Assembly (NCBI RefSeq): GCF_028640845.1
Contig: NC_080539.1
Span: 107,286,554 to 107,350,553, forward strand
Length of the DNA: 64,000 bases
DNA from: Ahaetulla prasina
Taxonomy: Eukaryota > Chordata > Lepidosauria > Squamata > Colubridae
Direction: 5' to 3'
This document shows positions 46,257-57,220 of this stretch, piece after piece. Under the pieces are notes generated by a model. That model saw only the letters and a list, made by a program, of their open reading frames with translations, ran no database searches and had not been told where the DNA came from. How positions within the stretch are numbered: position 1 is the first letter of the stretch; each line of letters begins with the position of its first letter. The translations under genes were made by a program, and so were the position numbers.

Positions 46257-46725
46257 ATTTTTCGGAGTATAAGACACACCTTAGTTTTTGGGGAGGAAAA
46301 TAAGAAAAAAGCTGATTGGCTGGTGGATTGGCCTCCCGGAATACCCCCGTCAGCTGTTCCCAGAGGTGAATTTTAGCAACAGATTCCTTGGTTGTGAGCT
46401 CTGTGCCTTGGGTTTTTTGTTTTTTTTTTGGTTTTTTTCTGCCTCTGAAACTTCTGAAACTCTATTTCAGAAAAAACTTTTTTCTGCCTCTGAAAGCCTC
46501 TGAAACAGGTTCAGAAAAAAAGCCTCTGAAGCTCTGTTTGGGGCTTTTTTTCTGAAGCTCTGTTTGGGAACTTCTTTTCTGAAGCTTAGTTTCTGATGCT
46601 TTTTTTCAGCTCCTGAAACCTCCATTTGAGAAGCTAGGCATGGCTACATTCGGAGTATAAGACGCATCCAGATTTTCACCCTCTTTTTGGGGGGAAAAAG
46701 GTGCGTCTTATACTCCGAAAAATAC
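46257..46725. mobile_element. MITE with CGGAGTATAAGACGCACC inverted ends
   Basis: Left end TTTTTCGGAGTATAAGACAC; right end the complement, GTGCGTCTTATACTCCGAAA followed by AA. An internal CGGAGTATAAGACGCATCC lies at about 46650. The middle has loosely repeated CTGAAGCTCTGTTTGGG-type units. Superfamily not determined. Confidence 0.7.
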
Positions 46726-46984
46726 AGTAAATGCTTCCATTTCAGAACCAGGGAGGAATATCAACCAGAGTTAAGCATCCCTTAAAAGTGGAATGATTGC
46801 ATAAAAATGTTTTGCATATAGCATGAGAAATTGAAGTTACAGTCCATGTTGGTGTCTTGCCTGATTTCATGACTTTGACAGAAATAAGTTCCACTCTGTT
46901 CAGTGAAATTTCCTCGAAGAAAATCATTCCTTGAAACCCTTATTTGGTATTTTAAGAGTTTATATGATAACGTTTCCGTGACAG

Positions 46985-47076
46985 GTGAACGATGCCTAGA
47001 TGACGACACTTTCATGAAGGACTTATATCAGCTGAACCCAAATGCCGAATGGATTATAAAATCAAAAAATGGCTGA
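46985..47076 (+). CDS. ARHGAP18: ARHGAP18 exon 15 with stop codon
   Basis: Completes codon 602 (Gly) and encodes residues 603-631: ERCLDDDTFMKDLYQLNPNA, then EWIIKSKNG, followed by TGA at 47074-47076. The human protein ends WVIKSKPL, so the snake tail differs only in the last two residues. Acceptor GTGACAG. Confidence 0.97.
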
Positions 47077-47131
47077 AGTTCTGAATCTGTAAAGAGACTT
47101 TCTGCAACACTGTGATATTCAGATGCAGCAA

Positions 47132-47137
47132 AATAAA
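47132..47137 (+). terminator. AATAAA polyadenylation signal, proximal
   Basis: AATAAA 56 bases after the stop codon. Use would give a very short 3' UTR. Confidence 0.35.
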
Positions 47138-47399
47138 AAGACGTTGAATTCATTTGAGACTTAGATGAGTTACCCTGCTGAGGAGTATCGTGCTACAGAG
47201 TCCGCCTTCTGCTTCTCTCAAGTAAAGGACAGCTACTGCAGCAAAATTAACAGGACAGGAAGCTTTCCAATCTCACTGATTTTGTTGGAAGGGACCAACT
47301 CTGCAGTTCTTGTTATAAACACCACTGTGCCTTTGGTATGGTCCACTGGATTATTATTTTCTTCAGGTTGCTCTTGTTAGAGCCAGCACCAGTTTTCTT

Positions 47400-47405
47400 A
47401 ATAAA
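47400..47405 (+). terminator. AATAAA polyadenylation signal, middle
   Basis: AATAAA followed within ~30 bases by GTGTATTT and TATGTATAAGG-type sequence, a plausible cleavage context. Confidence 0.5.
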
Positions 47406-47661
47406 GACGTGTATTTAAAAATATGTATAAGGAAAGTATTTCTTCATTGGTTCAGAACATCTTCAACTGTACTTTACTGTCACAGGGGATGGTGGTGTGG
47501 TGTAATATGCACCATTAACATTAAACTGGCATTTGTTTGTTTATACTAGCTCGGTAACCTGAAACAATGTTCCCTTGTTATCTCCAGGAATATATTTATT
47601 GAACATAATGTGAATGATTTGATATAGCTTTCTTTACTGGGTGGTACTTCCCAAGATCAGT

Positions 47662-47667
47662 AATAAA
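47662..47667 (+). terminator. AATAAA polyadenylation signal, distal
   Basis: AATAAA followed about 35 bases on by a GTGTCTCTTCTTTTTTCTGT tract that could serve as downstream element. Confidence 0.45.
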
Positions 47668-47956
47668 AATGGCAGGAAAATGAAGAATTGCATGAAATCG
47701 TGTCTCTTCTTTTTTCTGTACATCAAAGGTAATCCTAAGGAGTTATCTACCATCTTTTAATCCTAATGAGTTTCATTTGATGTTTGTTTAATAAGCATAA
47801 GACAAAATAAGATGCAATATGCAGTCAAAGATCAGGTATTCACACTTTGCAATTTAGACCTGTCAATGAATACTCAGAATATTTAAATGCTCCTAGTGCG
47901 CTGTCTATTCATTTCACTCTTGATCTAATTTGTATCTAAGAATTCTGGGATTTGTA

Positions 47957-48174
47957 TAGGTAGTCTTCATTTAGCGACCACAATTGGAACCAACAACTTG
48001 TTAAGTCAAGTGATCACCGAGTGAAACCATTACGATCTTACTTCAGCTTTCTTTTTCTGCATAGATCTATGAATGCATGGATTGGTCATAAAGTTGTAAA
48101 TGCATGGATTTTTCATTACTGTCATAACTGTTGATGGTTACTAAATGGGGCAGTTGCTAAATGAGGACTACCTA
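47957..48174. mobile_element. TA-flanked MITE, internally deleted
   Basis: Left TAGGTAGTCTTCATTTAGCG after TA, right GAGGACTACCTA before TA. At 218 bp it is shorter than the 376-bp copy, so it carries an internal deletion. Confidence 0.75.
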
Positions 48175-49689
48175 TAACGCCAACATACTTTGTGGATGCC
48201 AGATTGCAAAGGCTGAAAAACTATGGATTTGTCAACAAAAATGGGTGCTTGTCCCGTGGTCTAAGAGCTGTCTCTAAAAGCCATGGGGTCCCAAGACACT
48301 CACCAAACCTCTCCCCAACCTGTAAGTTTTAGTTTATTGGAAATGAAAAATCATTAAGTACATTGGCACTAATTGTACTGACTATATTTAATGTAAGTTA
48401 AATTCATACTCAAGTAAATATACATTTTGGCCATTTATTTTCCTATTGTACACTTTGAAGTGTTATTCAAAGTTTTAGATGTGACTCTTTGACTAGAAAA
48501 CAAAACATGCTCCTTGTCCTAGAAAGATTCATAGTCAATATTATATAAGCCCAGGATATTTATTTACAGTGATTTATCTAAGAAATTTTGTTTATTAAGA
48601 AGGAGGGTATTGAAGCACAATAGATAGTTAAATATTAACCTTAATGCCTTTGAATTATAAATTCTAATTTTGATACTTATGTATTGCTTTCCATATGTTG
48701 TTACCCATTCTAGACAGTTGAAGCTGCCTGAATGATACATAACTTAAAATATGGCTACCCTAAATTGAAGAGATTAAGAGGATTTATAAACAAACATACA
48801 ACATGTGTTTATCCCAGGCAATGATTAACCTGCTAGAAGCGGATCTCACGTGAGAGTGTGCCACAGTTGAATACATGACCATACAGGTTTGGTCTTTTGC
48901 TCTTCATAAAACAAAAGTCAACAGAGCTTTACACTTTTTTTTAGAAATATAAAACAATAATTCCCCAGAGAATTTATTAAGTATGAAAAAGAATACACTT
49001 TTTTTTAATGCCTGCGTTCCTCATGATAGCATTTTTACCAATTTGTTGGGTCCTTGATTTTATCATTCTCGGGCTTTGTGAATTGAGAAAGTTGTATCTC
49101 ATTTGCTATTCAGCGGCAAATAAAAGGTTTATGAATTGCAGAGAAATTTGACCAGAAATCCTTCACTGGGATTTGGTAATTGTGATATTCCCTCTTAATC
49201 TAGTCTCCCACCAACTGTGTAAATCTAATTAGTAGGAAAGGTCATGTGAACATGCCAAAAAGGACAAAAATGGAATCATAATGGTAACCAACAATAAACT
49301 TTTGCTCTTTTTGCTTTCTTTCTTTGGAGAGTGAGAATATTTGATTAATAAAGTGGAAATATGAAAACCTAAAGAGCCAGCATCCAGTAGCTTCTTAGGT
49401 GGTCTTTCTACTCCATCCTAAGAGAATCCTCCCTCAATTGATTGGCGTGGCATGATAGGCAGAAGGCCTTGCTAACAAACCAGGGGCTGCTATGTTACTG
49501 GAATGTGTTCCCTATTTCCCCTGGCTGACTTTGGCCCAACTCGCCTCAGAGGGTGGGGGTTTGTGGGAAAATAGGACTGTGAGCCATATTCACTACCTTG
49601 AATTATTTATAAAACTAATAAATAAGAAAGATCTGAATTAAATAACATATGAATTAAATATGGCCCTAGATGCAGTACCTAGTTTTTAA

Positions 49690-50260
49690 GTAAGCTCACT
49701 TATTTATTTATTTAAGTTTTTATGTAGCTGCCTATCCTATAACAAGCACTGGGCATCTCCCAATCAAAAATTAAAAACAACATAAAAACTATTATTAAAA
49801 CCAAACATATTAAAAACAAAAACCTGGTGCCAAGACAAGCTTCCGATGTGCAATCTCCTCATCCTATTCCTAGCCCAGCACTTGGAGACGAAGCCAGGTC
49901 TTCAATGCTTTACAGAAGATAGGAGAGGAGAGGCCTGCTGAATTTCCGTTGGACGGTTGTTCCACATGGCAGGGGCTGCCATGTTCCTAGCTCCCCTCAG
50001 AGGCAATATTTAGGAGCCTGCCCAGCCTACCTGGCCTAGTAGGGTGTCCTTAGAGAAAGGCGGTCCCAAAAATAATCTGGCCCTATGCATGTAGGACTTT
50101 AAAAATGCTGATCTGCATCTTGAATTGCACCTGAAAGGAAATGGAGCCAATGCAGGTTGCCCAACAGAGGTGTTACATATAAAGAGCTGTAGTGGTCATT
50201 AGATCAGATATTTCAAGAGCTCCCGGTTGCTGGATTAATGCCATTTTAACTACTATTTGA
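49690..50260 (-). mobile_element. Old CR1/L2-group LINE 3' fragment
   Basis: The complement shows a TAAATAAATAAAT tail near 49700 and coding remnants parallel to the 57438-58619 copy (for example GGAACAACCGTCCAACGG matching the FGAPTLWNELP region). Much diverged; no open frame. Confidence 0.6.
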
Positions 50261-50756
50261 AAAACTCTTATAGCCCAAAGGTTGGTTTTTAGTTCTACTA
50301 TAATCTGGATCCACAGATACATACATGAAGTATGCACCAAAAAGTATCAGGGCCGGTTATTCCTTTATAGATAAGTAATTTTTTGTATAAAATAAATTGT
50401 TTCCATTTAAAAACAAAACAAAACATTATTTCGCTCAAATGTGTGGTGTTCATCTTGCATCAACCCCATTACTGGTTTTTCTACTTGGAAAAAGCAGTAC
50501 AATTCCTTTTTTTAAAGCTACTTCATTGCATGTTACTTCTATTTAACCTATTGTCAGTGTTACTTTTGCATTTTTAAAAACACAAACCACAATTTTAAAT
50601 AATTTCTTTTACACTTTGAGGGCCTTTGAGCACTCAAGCACTAGTTTTGTCACATATATTGTTTTCATCACCCAGGGCCAAGCTATATGTGCCATCAAAG
50701 TAGTATAGTATAATCTGGTTCCAGTTTCAGAAAGAGTTGTGTGCAATTCAAATGTA

Positions 50757-51078
50757 TAGAATAGAATAGAATAGAATAGAATAGAATAGAATAGAATAGA
50801 ATAGAATAGAATAGAATAGAATAGAATAGAATAGAATTTTATTGGCCAAGTGTGATTGGACACACAAGGAATTTGTCTTGGTGCATATGCTCTCAGTGTA
50901 CATAAAAGAAAAGATACGTTCATCAAGGTACAACATTTACAACACAATTGATGGTCAATATATCAATATAAATCATAAGGATTGCCAGCAACAAGTTATA
51001 GTCATACAGTCATAAGTGGAAAGAGATTGGTGATGGGAACTATGAGACGATTAATAGTAGTGCAGATTCAGTATATAC
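50757..51078 (-). mobile_element. LINE 3' end with (AATAG)n (minus)
   Basis: (AATAG)n at 50757-50836 followed by TTTTATTGGCCAAGTGTGAT and about 240 bp of the same 3' UTR as the copy at 25400-25660 (complement includes CTCTTTCCACTTATGACTG). A hAT MITE begins at 51079. Confidence 0.85.
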
Positions 51079-51196
51079 CAGAGGTATCCAACCTTGGCAA
51101 ATGTAAGACTTGTGGACTTCAACTCCATGGCTGGCTGGGTGTTTCTGGTGGTTGAAGTTCACAAATCTTAAAAGTCACCAACTTTGGACACTGCCG
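51079..51196. mobile_element. hAT MITE, GTCTCCAACCTTGGCAA family
   Basis: Starts CAGAGGTATCCAACCTTGGC; the right half is the complement (AGTCACCAACTTTGGACACTG). Flanks GTATATAC and GTTTATAC differ at one of eight bases. Long inverted repeat structure with little unique core. Confidence 0.7.
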
Positions 51197-51620
51197 GTTT
51201 ATACTATCTAGAACCCTGCTAGTTGAAAACTTCTTGGCTCAACATTGTGCTGTAGAGATGGGGTGGGAGGGAGTGAATTGCAGTAGAAAACATGCATTTG
51301 TTTATTTAGTAGACTGGAGATAGATGATGTCATATCCCCACCCCCTTTGTTGAGAGAGGGTTGTTCAACTTTGACATAGCTGACCTCTTTGACCCCTCTT
51401 TCAAACCAGTGGTCCTCTATCCAAAATGTGGACTTTAATGTCTTCAAAAGAGTGGCCTTTGTCTTTTAAATGCAGATGGACTGCTGAATCTTGTCCTGAT
51501 GGGTTTGTTCTCCTATGTTGTGCCATGCATTTATGAAATGGTTGTTTTGTTTCCCCAGTGTACATGTCTCCCTGCATTGTACTGCATATACCAGGAAGGA
51601 GGCAAGGGCAAATCAAAAAA
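51197..51620 (-). mobile_element. Penelope-like element GIY-YIG endonuclease fragment
   Basis: Two overlapping minus-strand frames give MYTGETKQPFHKCMAQHRR, DSAVHLHLKDKGHSFEDIKV and then WFERGVKEVSYVKVEQPSL. This is the C-terminal GIY-YIG endonuclease region of Penelope-like retroelements (GIY-type YxGET motif, conserved H and E of later blocks). A frameshift lies near 51405-51420, so it is not functional. Confidence 0.85.
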
Positions 51621-52732
51621 TGTTGCCAAGAAAACTGCAGGGCCTAATTTAAGTAGCCATCAGAAAGTTAACCCTGACTCAAAACAGGAGGAAAATTTAT
51701 TATATCTACTGCTTCTAAATGATTATTTCATTTTCATTAAAAAAACAACACCTGACCAGATTCTAAACTCTTCTGTTGTACTCTTTTTTTTCTTTTATCC
51801 TGATATTTTGTACTTTTTTCCTTTTTTCTGTAGGATTTTTCTGTACAGCTTCCATAGGTGGCAGCATTGATCTACATCTGGGTTATAAGTTACAAAAGAA
51901 GCAACACGAATTTATGAAATGGTTAAAAAAAACATAACAAAACAAGCAAAACTGAAGAGATTACCTAGAAATCTTGACATTAAATTGCTAAAGAAGCTTT
52001 CCATCAATTGTTTGTAAAAATGCAAGACAAAAGTATTGGGAAAAAGATTTTAATGTGGTTGTGAGCATAAAATATTGACACACAAAAAATATATAAAATG
52101 ATGCCTGATATAAGTTTTTTTTCTCTCTCCCTCTTTGCCCTTATATTATCTACATCTCATAGAAGGTCCACTTCATCTAAAAAATTCCTTTTCTAAAACC
52201 TCTTTCTTCTACAACTAAGTCTATAACTGCCTACTTGTGCTGATCAATTTGCTATTTTACCTAGGTTATTGAGGAAAAGCAGTAAACATTTAAGAGCTGA
52301 TTTAGAGGAAAATGTCCAAATATAGTACAACAATATTATGCGATAAAACTTAATTTGGTTTGAAAACTAAGTTGCAAGAAAAATAATTCTTGATGTCAGC
52401 TAGACTGAATTAATCGTTCTGAAAAGCAACAAAAAAAAACCAACCCAACAACAGTTTGGGAGAACAAAGTTTTACTTTAAATTTAAGTTACATTCACAAG
52501 TACTAGGGACCTGTAAGGTTTATAAGGTCTAAAGTGAAGGGTTCCTAAAGCCAGAAAGTTGAAGGTAGAGCTACTTGGATTTTGCATATGAACCTAATCT
52601 AATTTTCATTTCCATTCTGGGTTTTGTAGGCATCTGCAAACCCACTTTATCATAGACAATAGTAGTGTGAACATACAAGGATTGAAAGTAAACTGGATGT
52701 GCATGGAGGAACAAGTTAAACAGCTAGGAGTA

Positions 52733-53388
52733 TAGGTAGCTTACAACCGCATTTGGGATCAGAACATCCATCACCAAGTGATGTGATCATTGAGTGAGTC
52801 ATCAAGTGACCATTTCTGATTTTATAGCCTTTTTGTTGTGGACAGTAAGTGAATTGGAGGTGGGTGTCAGCAGGTTCTGACCAGTTCTAGAGAACCGGTA
52901 GCAGAAATTTTGAGTACTTCGGAGAACCGGTAGTAAAAATTCTGGCTGGCCCCGCCCCCAGGCCTCCCAGCTGATCGGGAGGAAATGGGGATTTTGCAGT
53001 AACCTGCAAAGGTTGGGGAGGGAGTGGAGATTTTGTAGTACCTTTCCTCTGCCACACCCACCAAGCCATGCCCACCAAGCCACACCCATAGAACCGGTAG
53101 TAAAAAAACGTTGAAACCCACCCTGAAGTGAATGATCATAGTTGTTAAAAAAAATATGCAGCCATTAAGCAAATCCTGCTTGTCAGAAGCTGGCTGGGAA
53201 GGTCGCCAATATCAATCACATGACCCTGGGAAACTGCAACTGTCATTATTAGTTGCCATAAACTCAAATCATGAGCAAGTGTTCACAGGTATGCTGCAAT
53301 GCTCATAAATGCGAGACTGGTTGTAGGTCATTTTTTTCAGCAACCGCATAACTTTGCATGAAAGGTTGTAAGTTGAGGACTATCTCTG
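52733..53388. mobile_element. TA-family MITE split by a hAT MITE
   Basis: Left TAGGTAGCTTACAACCGC after TA; right GTAAGTTGAGGACTATCTC. Contains AAGTGATGTGATC-type motifs. The hAT element at 52855-53125 sits inside it, so it is the older insertion. Confidence 0.7.
52855..53125. mobile_element. hAT MITE, AACCGGTAGTAAAA family, perfect TSD (copy 1)
   Basis: Starts TGGAGGTGGGTGTCAGCAGG and ends GTTGAAACCCACCCTG. Flanked by identical AAGTGAAT at 52847-52854 and 53126-53133. The interior has GAGAACCGGTAG repeats and CCACCAAGCCATGCCCACC. Inserted in the TA-family MITE. Confidence 0.9.
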
Positions 53389-55170
53389 GTATCTGAAGCA
53401 ACTGCATGAACCAAAATATGACTTTCAATGATTCAAAAAGAGATGCTTTGTCCATGTTTCCACCTATTACTAAGCATCCCTTTTCAAGGCTTTGCTAGGC
53501 CCTAATCAGTAGAACTAGGTCCTTCTGAAATATTAGATATAATTGTAATGATTGTAATGATTTTTTTAAAAAAAATATTAGAAGGTCAGTCTAGAGAGAC
53601 CCCTATTCATTTAAAGCTGGGAAACAAGGGTTGGTTAAATCTTTTCCTACATTAGGATTTCTACTGTGAGTAGCCTCTTTGGAGTCAGGAAAAGTACACA
53701 GGACATAAATAATAATATGTTATTAATGAGCAAAATGGCAGAGATTGAAGCAGAGCCATGCTCAGCTCAATTATTAGACTAGTGTGTGAAACTGCAGGAT
53801 TCGTTCTCTTTTGGAACCATGCTCAGACGTCTGTGGTTGACAGATCAGAAGCTTCCTGTGAAATGCTGATGAACTTCTAGCTAATTAAGAATTTTGGCTG
53901 GCAGCCAGTTTTTGGTTTTTTTAATCTTCCATATTTTCGTTGGTTTTCATACTTGAAAAGCATAAACAACCCGTGTCTAACTGTTTGATGGTTGTGATCG
54001 CTACCCTCCACTTCCCCAAATTCAGAGCAGTTTTCTTCTGAGACTAAGCTACTTGATGGATTTTTTTTAAATCAAAGCTTGACAGTATTGTCCACTCTCA
54101 GGAAGTCTGGATTCAAAGAACATATTTTAGCACCTTCTTGGGAGGTCTAAGCAACTTCCAGGTTAAGTTCCAAAATCCAGAGGTTGTTTCACTAACTGCC
54201 TGTTAACTAGCAAAGCCTTCCCAACCTCCTCTCACGTTGCCATAGGTAGGGATGGGGATGGGGAAATAGAGCCTCACAGCTGTATTGAGGAGTTTGCACC
54301 TCAGTCAAAACAAAACACATTCCAGTCGGCAAATGTCAAGGCCATCTCCACAGAGCTCCACAGTGGCCGGAAACAGTGACTTCTACAACCTGCAAAATTG
54401 CTTCGTTGTGGAATGTGACTGATGACATACTTTGGAGGGAGCGGGAAACAGGGTCAGAGCCAAGGCGTGAATTAAGAGAGGTTAGAGTTGGCTCCACTTG
54501 GATTGTGCCGACATGATGCTCCTAATAAATAACTGGATTTCTTTTGAACCTCAGCTTTTGATTAATGTTTTAATTAGGGCATTGGTCAGAACCCTGACAC
54601 TGCCATTGTAAATATGGCTGGTTGTTTTTGGAGAATATTAACTTGGCCATGAGTGTTCATTTGTCTTCTGTTTTCAGAGATAATTTTGTTTCTTATAGGA
54701 TTATGTGAGGCGATAGATATCGGCAGAATCCAAGACATGCCAATCGAGAAGATAGCCCTGTTGTTTTCAATGGGGCTTATAGTACTAGCCTGCAACAAAA
54801 CCCAAGAAACAAAATGAAATGGAGAAATTTTGCTGCAATTGAAAATACTGTGGTCAACTCTCAAGCCTTGGTGACAGAACTTCAACCTTGTTGGATGCCA
54901 CTGCCAGTTTTCTCCACAGTGATCTTAACACTAAGAAGATTTTTCTGTTTCTAGTGAATTCTGTTACATGTGACTTTGTTTTCATTGCTTATAGTACTTT
55001 CTTTGGGCTAACTTGGTTTCTTTGACTGTCTTAAAACATTTACTCCTTTACTTTAGCAAGGAATCTTTTCTAGAACTGAGACTGTTGCAGACCGAATTTA
55101 GATCCTGAAGAAGGAATGGATGACAGAAGCCAGAATCAATGCAATTGGCAAGGTTTAATTGATTTTTTTT

Positions 55171-55900
55171 CTATTGGTTTTCTTTATTTATTAAATGTCT
55201 ACACCACCCATGTCACCTAAATGACTCTGGGTGGTTTACAGCAACATAAGAAATCAATAGGAACATACCAGAGGTGGGTTTCAGCAGGTTCTGACGAGTT
55301 CTGGAGAACCAGTAGTGGAAATTTTCAGTAATTCAGGGAACCGGTAGTAAAAATTCTGACTGGCCCCACCGTCATCTATTCTCTGCCTCCCAATTCCCAG
55401 CTGATTGGGAGGAAATGGGGATTTTTGCAGTAACCTTTCCCTGGAGTGGGGTGGAAATGGAGATTTTACAGTATCCTTCCGCTGCCACGTACACCAAGCT
55501 ATGCCCACCAAGGCATGCCACACCCACCAAGCCACACCCACAGAACCGGTAGTAAAAAAAATTTGAAACCCACCACTGGAACATACGAATAAAAACACAG
55601 ATTAAAAAGAATTAAGAAAAAAGTTAAAACCTAGAGATAAAAGTGGAATTTAAAGTTAAAATTCCTTTTCTGCTACTGCTTAGATTGGTTTTGGGAGAAT
55701 AAATCAGGAAATAGCTGAGTAGTTTAGGCATCAACAAAAGAAGATTGAGAAATAGTTGTATCGTTCAAAAATCTAGCAGGAATTGCGTGCCAAATTAAGA
55801 CAGAAGCAGGAAATAATCATCTAACTGGGATTATAGCAGAAAGCTCTTTACAGGTTTTGTGTTATGGAGAAAACAAAGGAGAGATTAGATGCCTTGGTGC
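55171..55900 (-). mobile_element. Old LINE 3' end, split by a hAT MITE
   Basis: Plus strand TATTTATTAAATGTCTACAC followed by CACCCATGTCACC and ACTCTGGGTGGTTTACAGC resembles the complement of the CR1/L2-group LINE 3' UTR (hairpin CCGCCCTGAGT...). The right limit is uncertain. Confidence 0.5.
55269..55578. mobile_element. hAT MITE, AACCGGTAGTAAAA family, perfect TSD (copy 2)
   Basis: Starts CAGAGGTGGGTTTCAGCAGG, ends TTTGAAACCCACCACTG. Identical GAACATAC at 55261-55268 and 55579-55586. 310 bp, non-coding. Confidence 0.93.
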
Positions 55901-56159
55901 CTAATTAAAGTCCCAGTTCATTCACTGTCCAGAGGATACAGCTGCCTTTACAGGACGAACCAAACCTCCCAAGCAGATGGGGAAGGCAACAGCCAAATGT
56001 TTTCCTCTTCTTTTAAATATACATACATATATATATATCGCATTTAAAATATGAAACACTGGAGTATATATTTTCCTGGGTGGGGAGAGGGGACAGTTGG
56101 CAAGAGATAGTGGTGTAAATCAACTTTCCCACTGATGGGTTTTATGAGCATAGTTTTGC

Positions 56160-57200
56160 ATGTTATTTATTTAGAAAATTTATACTGCTGCCCATCTTAA
56201 TTCTAGGTAGTGAACAAATAAGAGACAAAAACATATTTTTTTTAAAAAACAACAAAACGATACCAATTTGAAAATGACGGAACCACTTGATAAATGGAGG
56301 ACAACATCTATTCTGTGATGGGTTAACATTTTGTTTCCAGCACCTGGAATAAAAGTCAGGCCCACAAGGTCATCCAGAAAGCCAAAAGAACTGGGGCCAG
56401 ATTATTCCACAGGGCAGCTGCTGAATCAAAGAAGATTATTCTTCCTGGGTCCTGCTAAATGACCCTGTTTTACACAAGGGATCCAGCCTGTTGTTTCCTA
56501 CCTAACAAATGTGGTGGAATGAGGAAATAGCATTAGAGATCAGAAGTGGATTTCAGCAGGTTCTGACCAGTTCTGGAGAACCGGTAGTGGAAATTTTGAG
56601 TAGTTTGGAAAACTGATAAATACCACCTCTGACTGGCCCCACCCCACTCTATTCGCTGCCTCCTGAGTCCCAGCTGATCAGGAGGAAATGGGGATTTTGC
56701 AGTAACCTTCCCCTGGAGTGGGGTGGGAATGGAGATTTTATAGTATCCTTCCTCTGCCATGCCCAAGCTACGCCCACCAAGCCATGCCACACCCACAGAA
56801 CCGGTAGTAAAAATTTTTGAAACTCACCACTGTTAGAGATAGATAGTCCTGCAAGTAATCTGGTCCGACGTCATGCAGAACTTTAAAGATGACAACTGCA
56901 CCTGGCATTGCACCCACAGAATCTTACTGGAAGGTTCTTGTAATGAGTGGTGGTTATGAGATAATGTTCTGCTCTATTATGGATCGAGTCCAAATGCTTT
57001 TTAAAGGCAGCCCTATGAAGAGCACCTTGCAACAATCCAACCAAGAAGTGACTAAGGCCTGAGTGACTGCAAGCAATGCCTCTCGAAGTAGTGCAAAATA
57101 TAAATTTGCACAAAGGCCTTTTGGGCTACAGCTGCCACCAACTCCTTTAGTCAAAACTATGTCTCCAGATGAGCTCCCAAGTTTCCCACCAGTTCCAGAG
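56160..57200 (-). mobile_element. Old CR1/L2-group LINE fragment, split by a hAT MITE
   Basis: Minus-strand remnants SHSGLSHFLVGLLQGALHRA and VTQALVTSWLDCC correspond to VTHALVTSRLDYC in the young copy at 57438. The 3' part begins near 56165 on the plus strand (TTTAGAAAATTTATACTGCT). Many stops. Confidence 0.65.
56541..56832. mobile_element. hAT MITE, AACCGGTAGTAAAA family, perfect TSD (copy 3)
   Basis: Starts CAGAAGTGGATTTCAGCAGG, ends TTTGAAACTCACCACTG. Identical TTAGAGAT at 56533-56540 and 56833-56840. Slightly more diverged than copy 2. Confidence 0.92.
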
Positions 57201-57220
57201 GATTGCTACCCTATTCAAAA

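Larger units (their letters stand above)
45052..46984 (+). other. Intron 14
   Basis: 1933 bp, phase 1. Contains a TA-flanked MITE (45419-45794) and a CGGAGTATAAGACGCACC element (46257-46725). Confidence 0.85.
6638..47667 (+). other. ARHGAP18: ARHGAP18 gene, coding exons 2-15 plus 3' UTR (first exon outside the window)
   Basis: ARHGAP18 is a cytoplasmic GTPase-activating protein that switches off Rho-family GTPases, chiefly RhoA and related Rho proteins, and so limits stress fibres and shapes migration and cell form (established knowledge). Fourteen exons join in frame into 631 residues, against 663 for the human protein, whose missing ~38 N-terminal residues would be in exon 1. Intron phases agree at every junction and all introns are GT-AG. 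Recognisable segments include SLDELSMDDYWKELENI, a RhoGAP domain at about residues 278-484 of the visible protein with catalytic arginine 325, lysine 364 and asparagine 445, and the C-terminal NPNAEWIIKSK end. Related paralogues ARHGAP28 and ARHGAP40 share the architecture, but the SLDELSMDDYW and C-terminal residues fit ARHGAP18 best. No frameshift or premature stop was seen, so the gene looks functional. Confidence 0.96.
47077..47700 (+). other. ARHGAP18 3' UTR (extent uncertain)
   Basis: Non-coding sequence directly after the stop, without repeats, containing three possible polyadenylation hexamers. Its end is uncertain; the site after 47400 or 47662 is most plausible. Confidence 0.7.
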
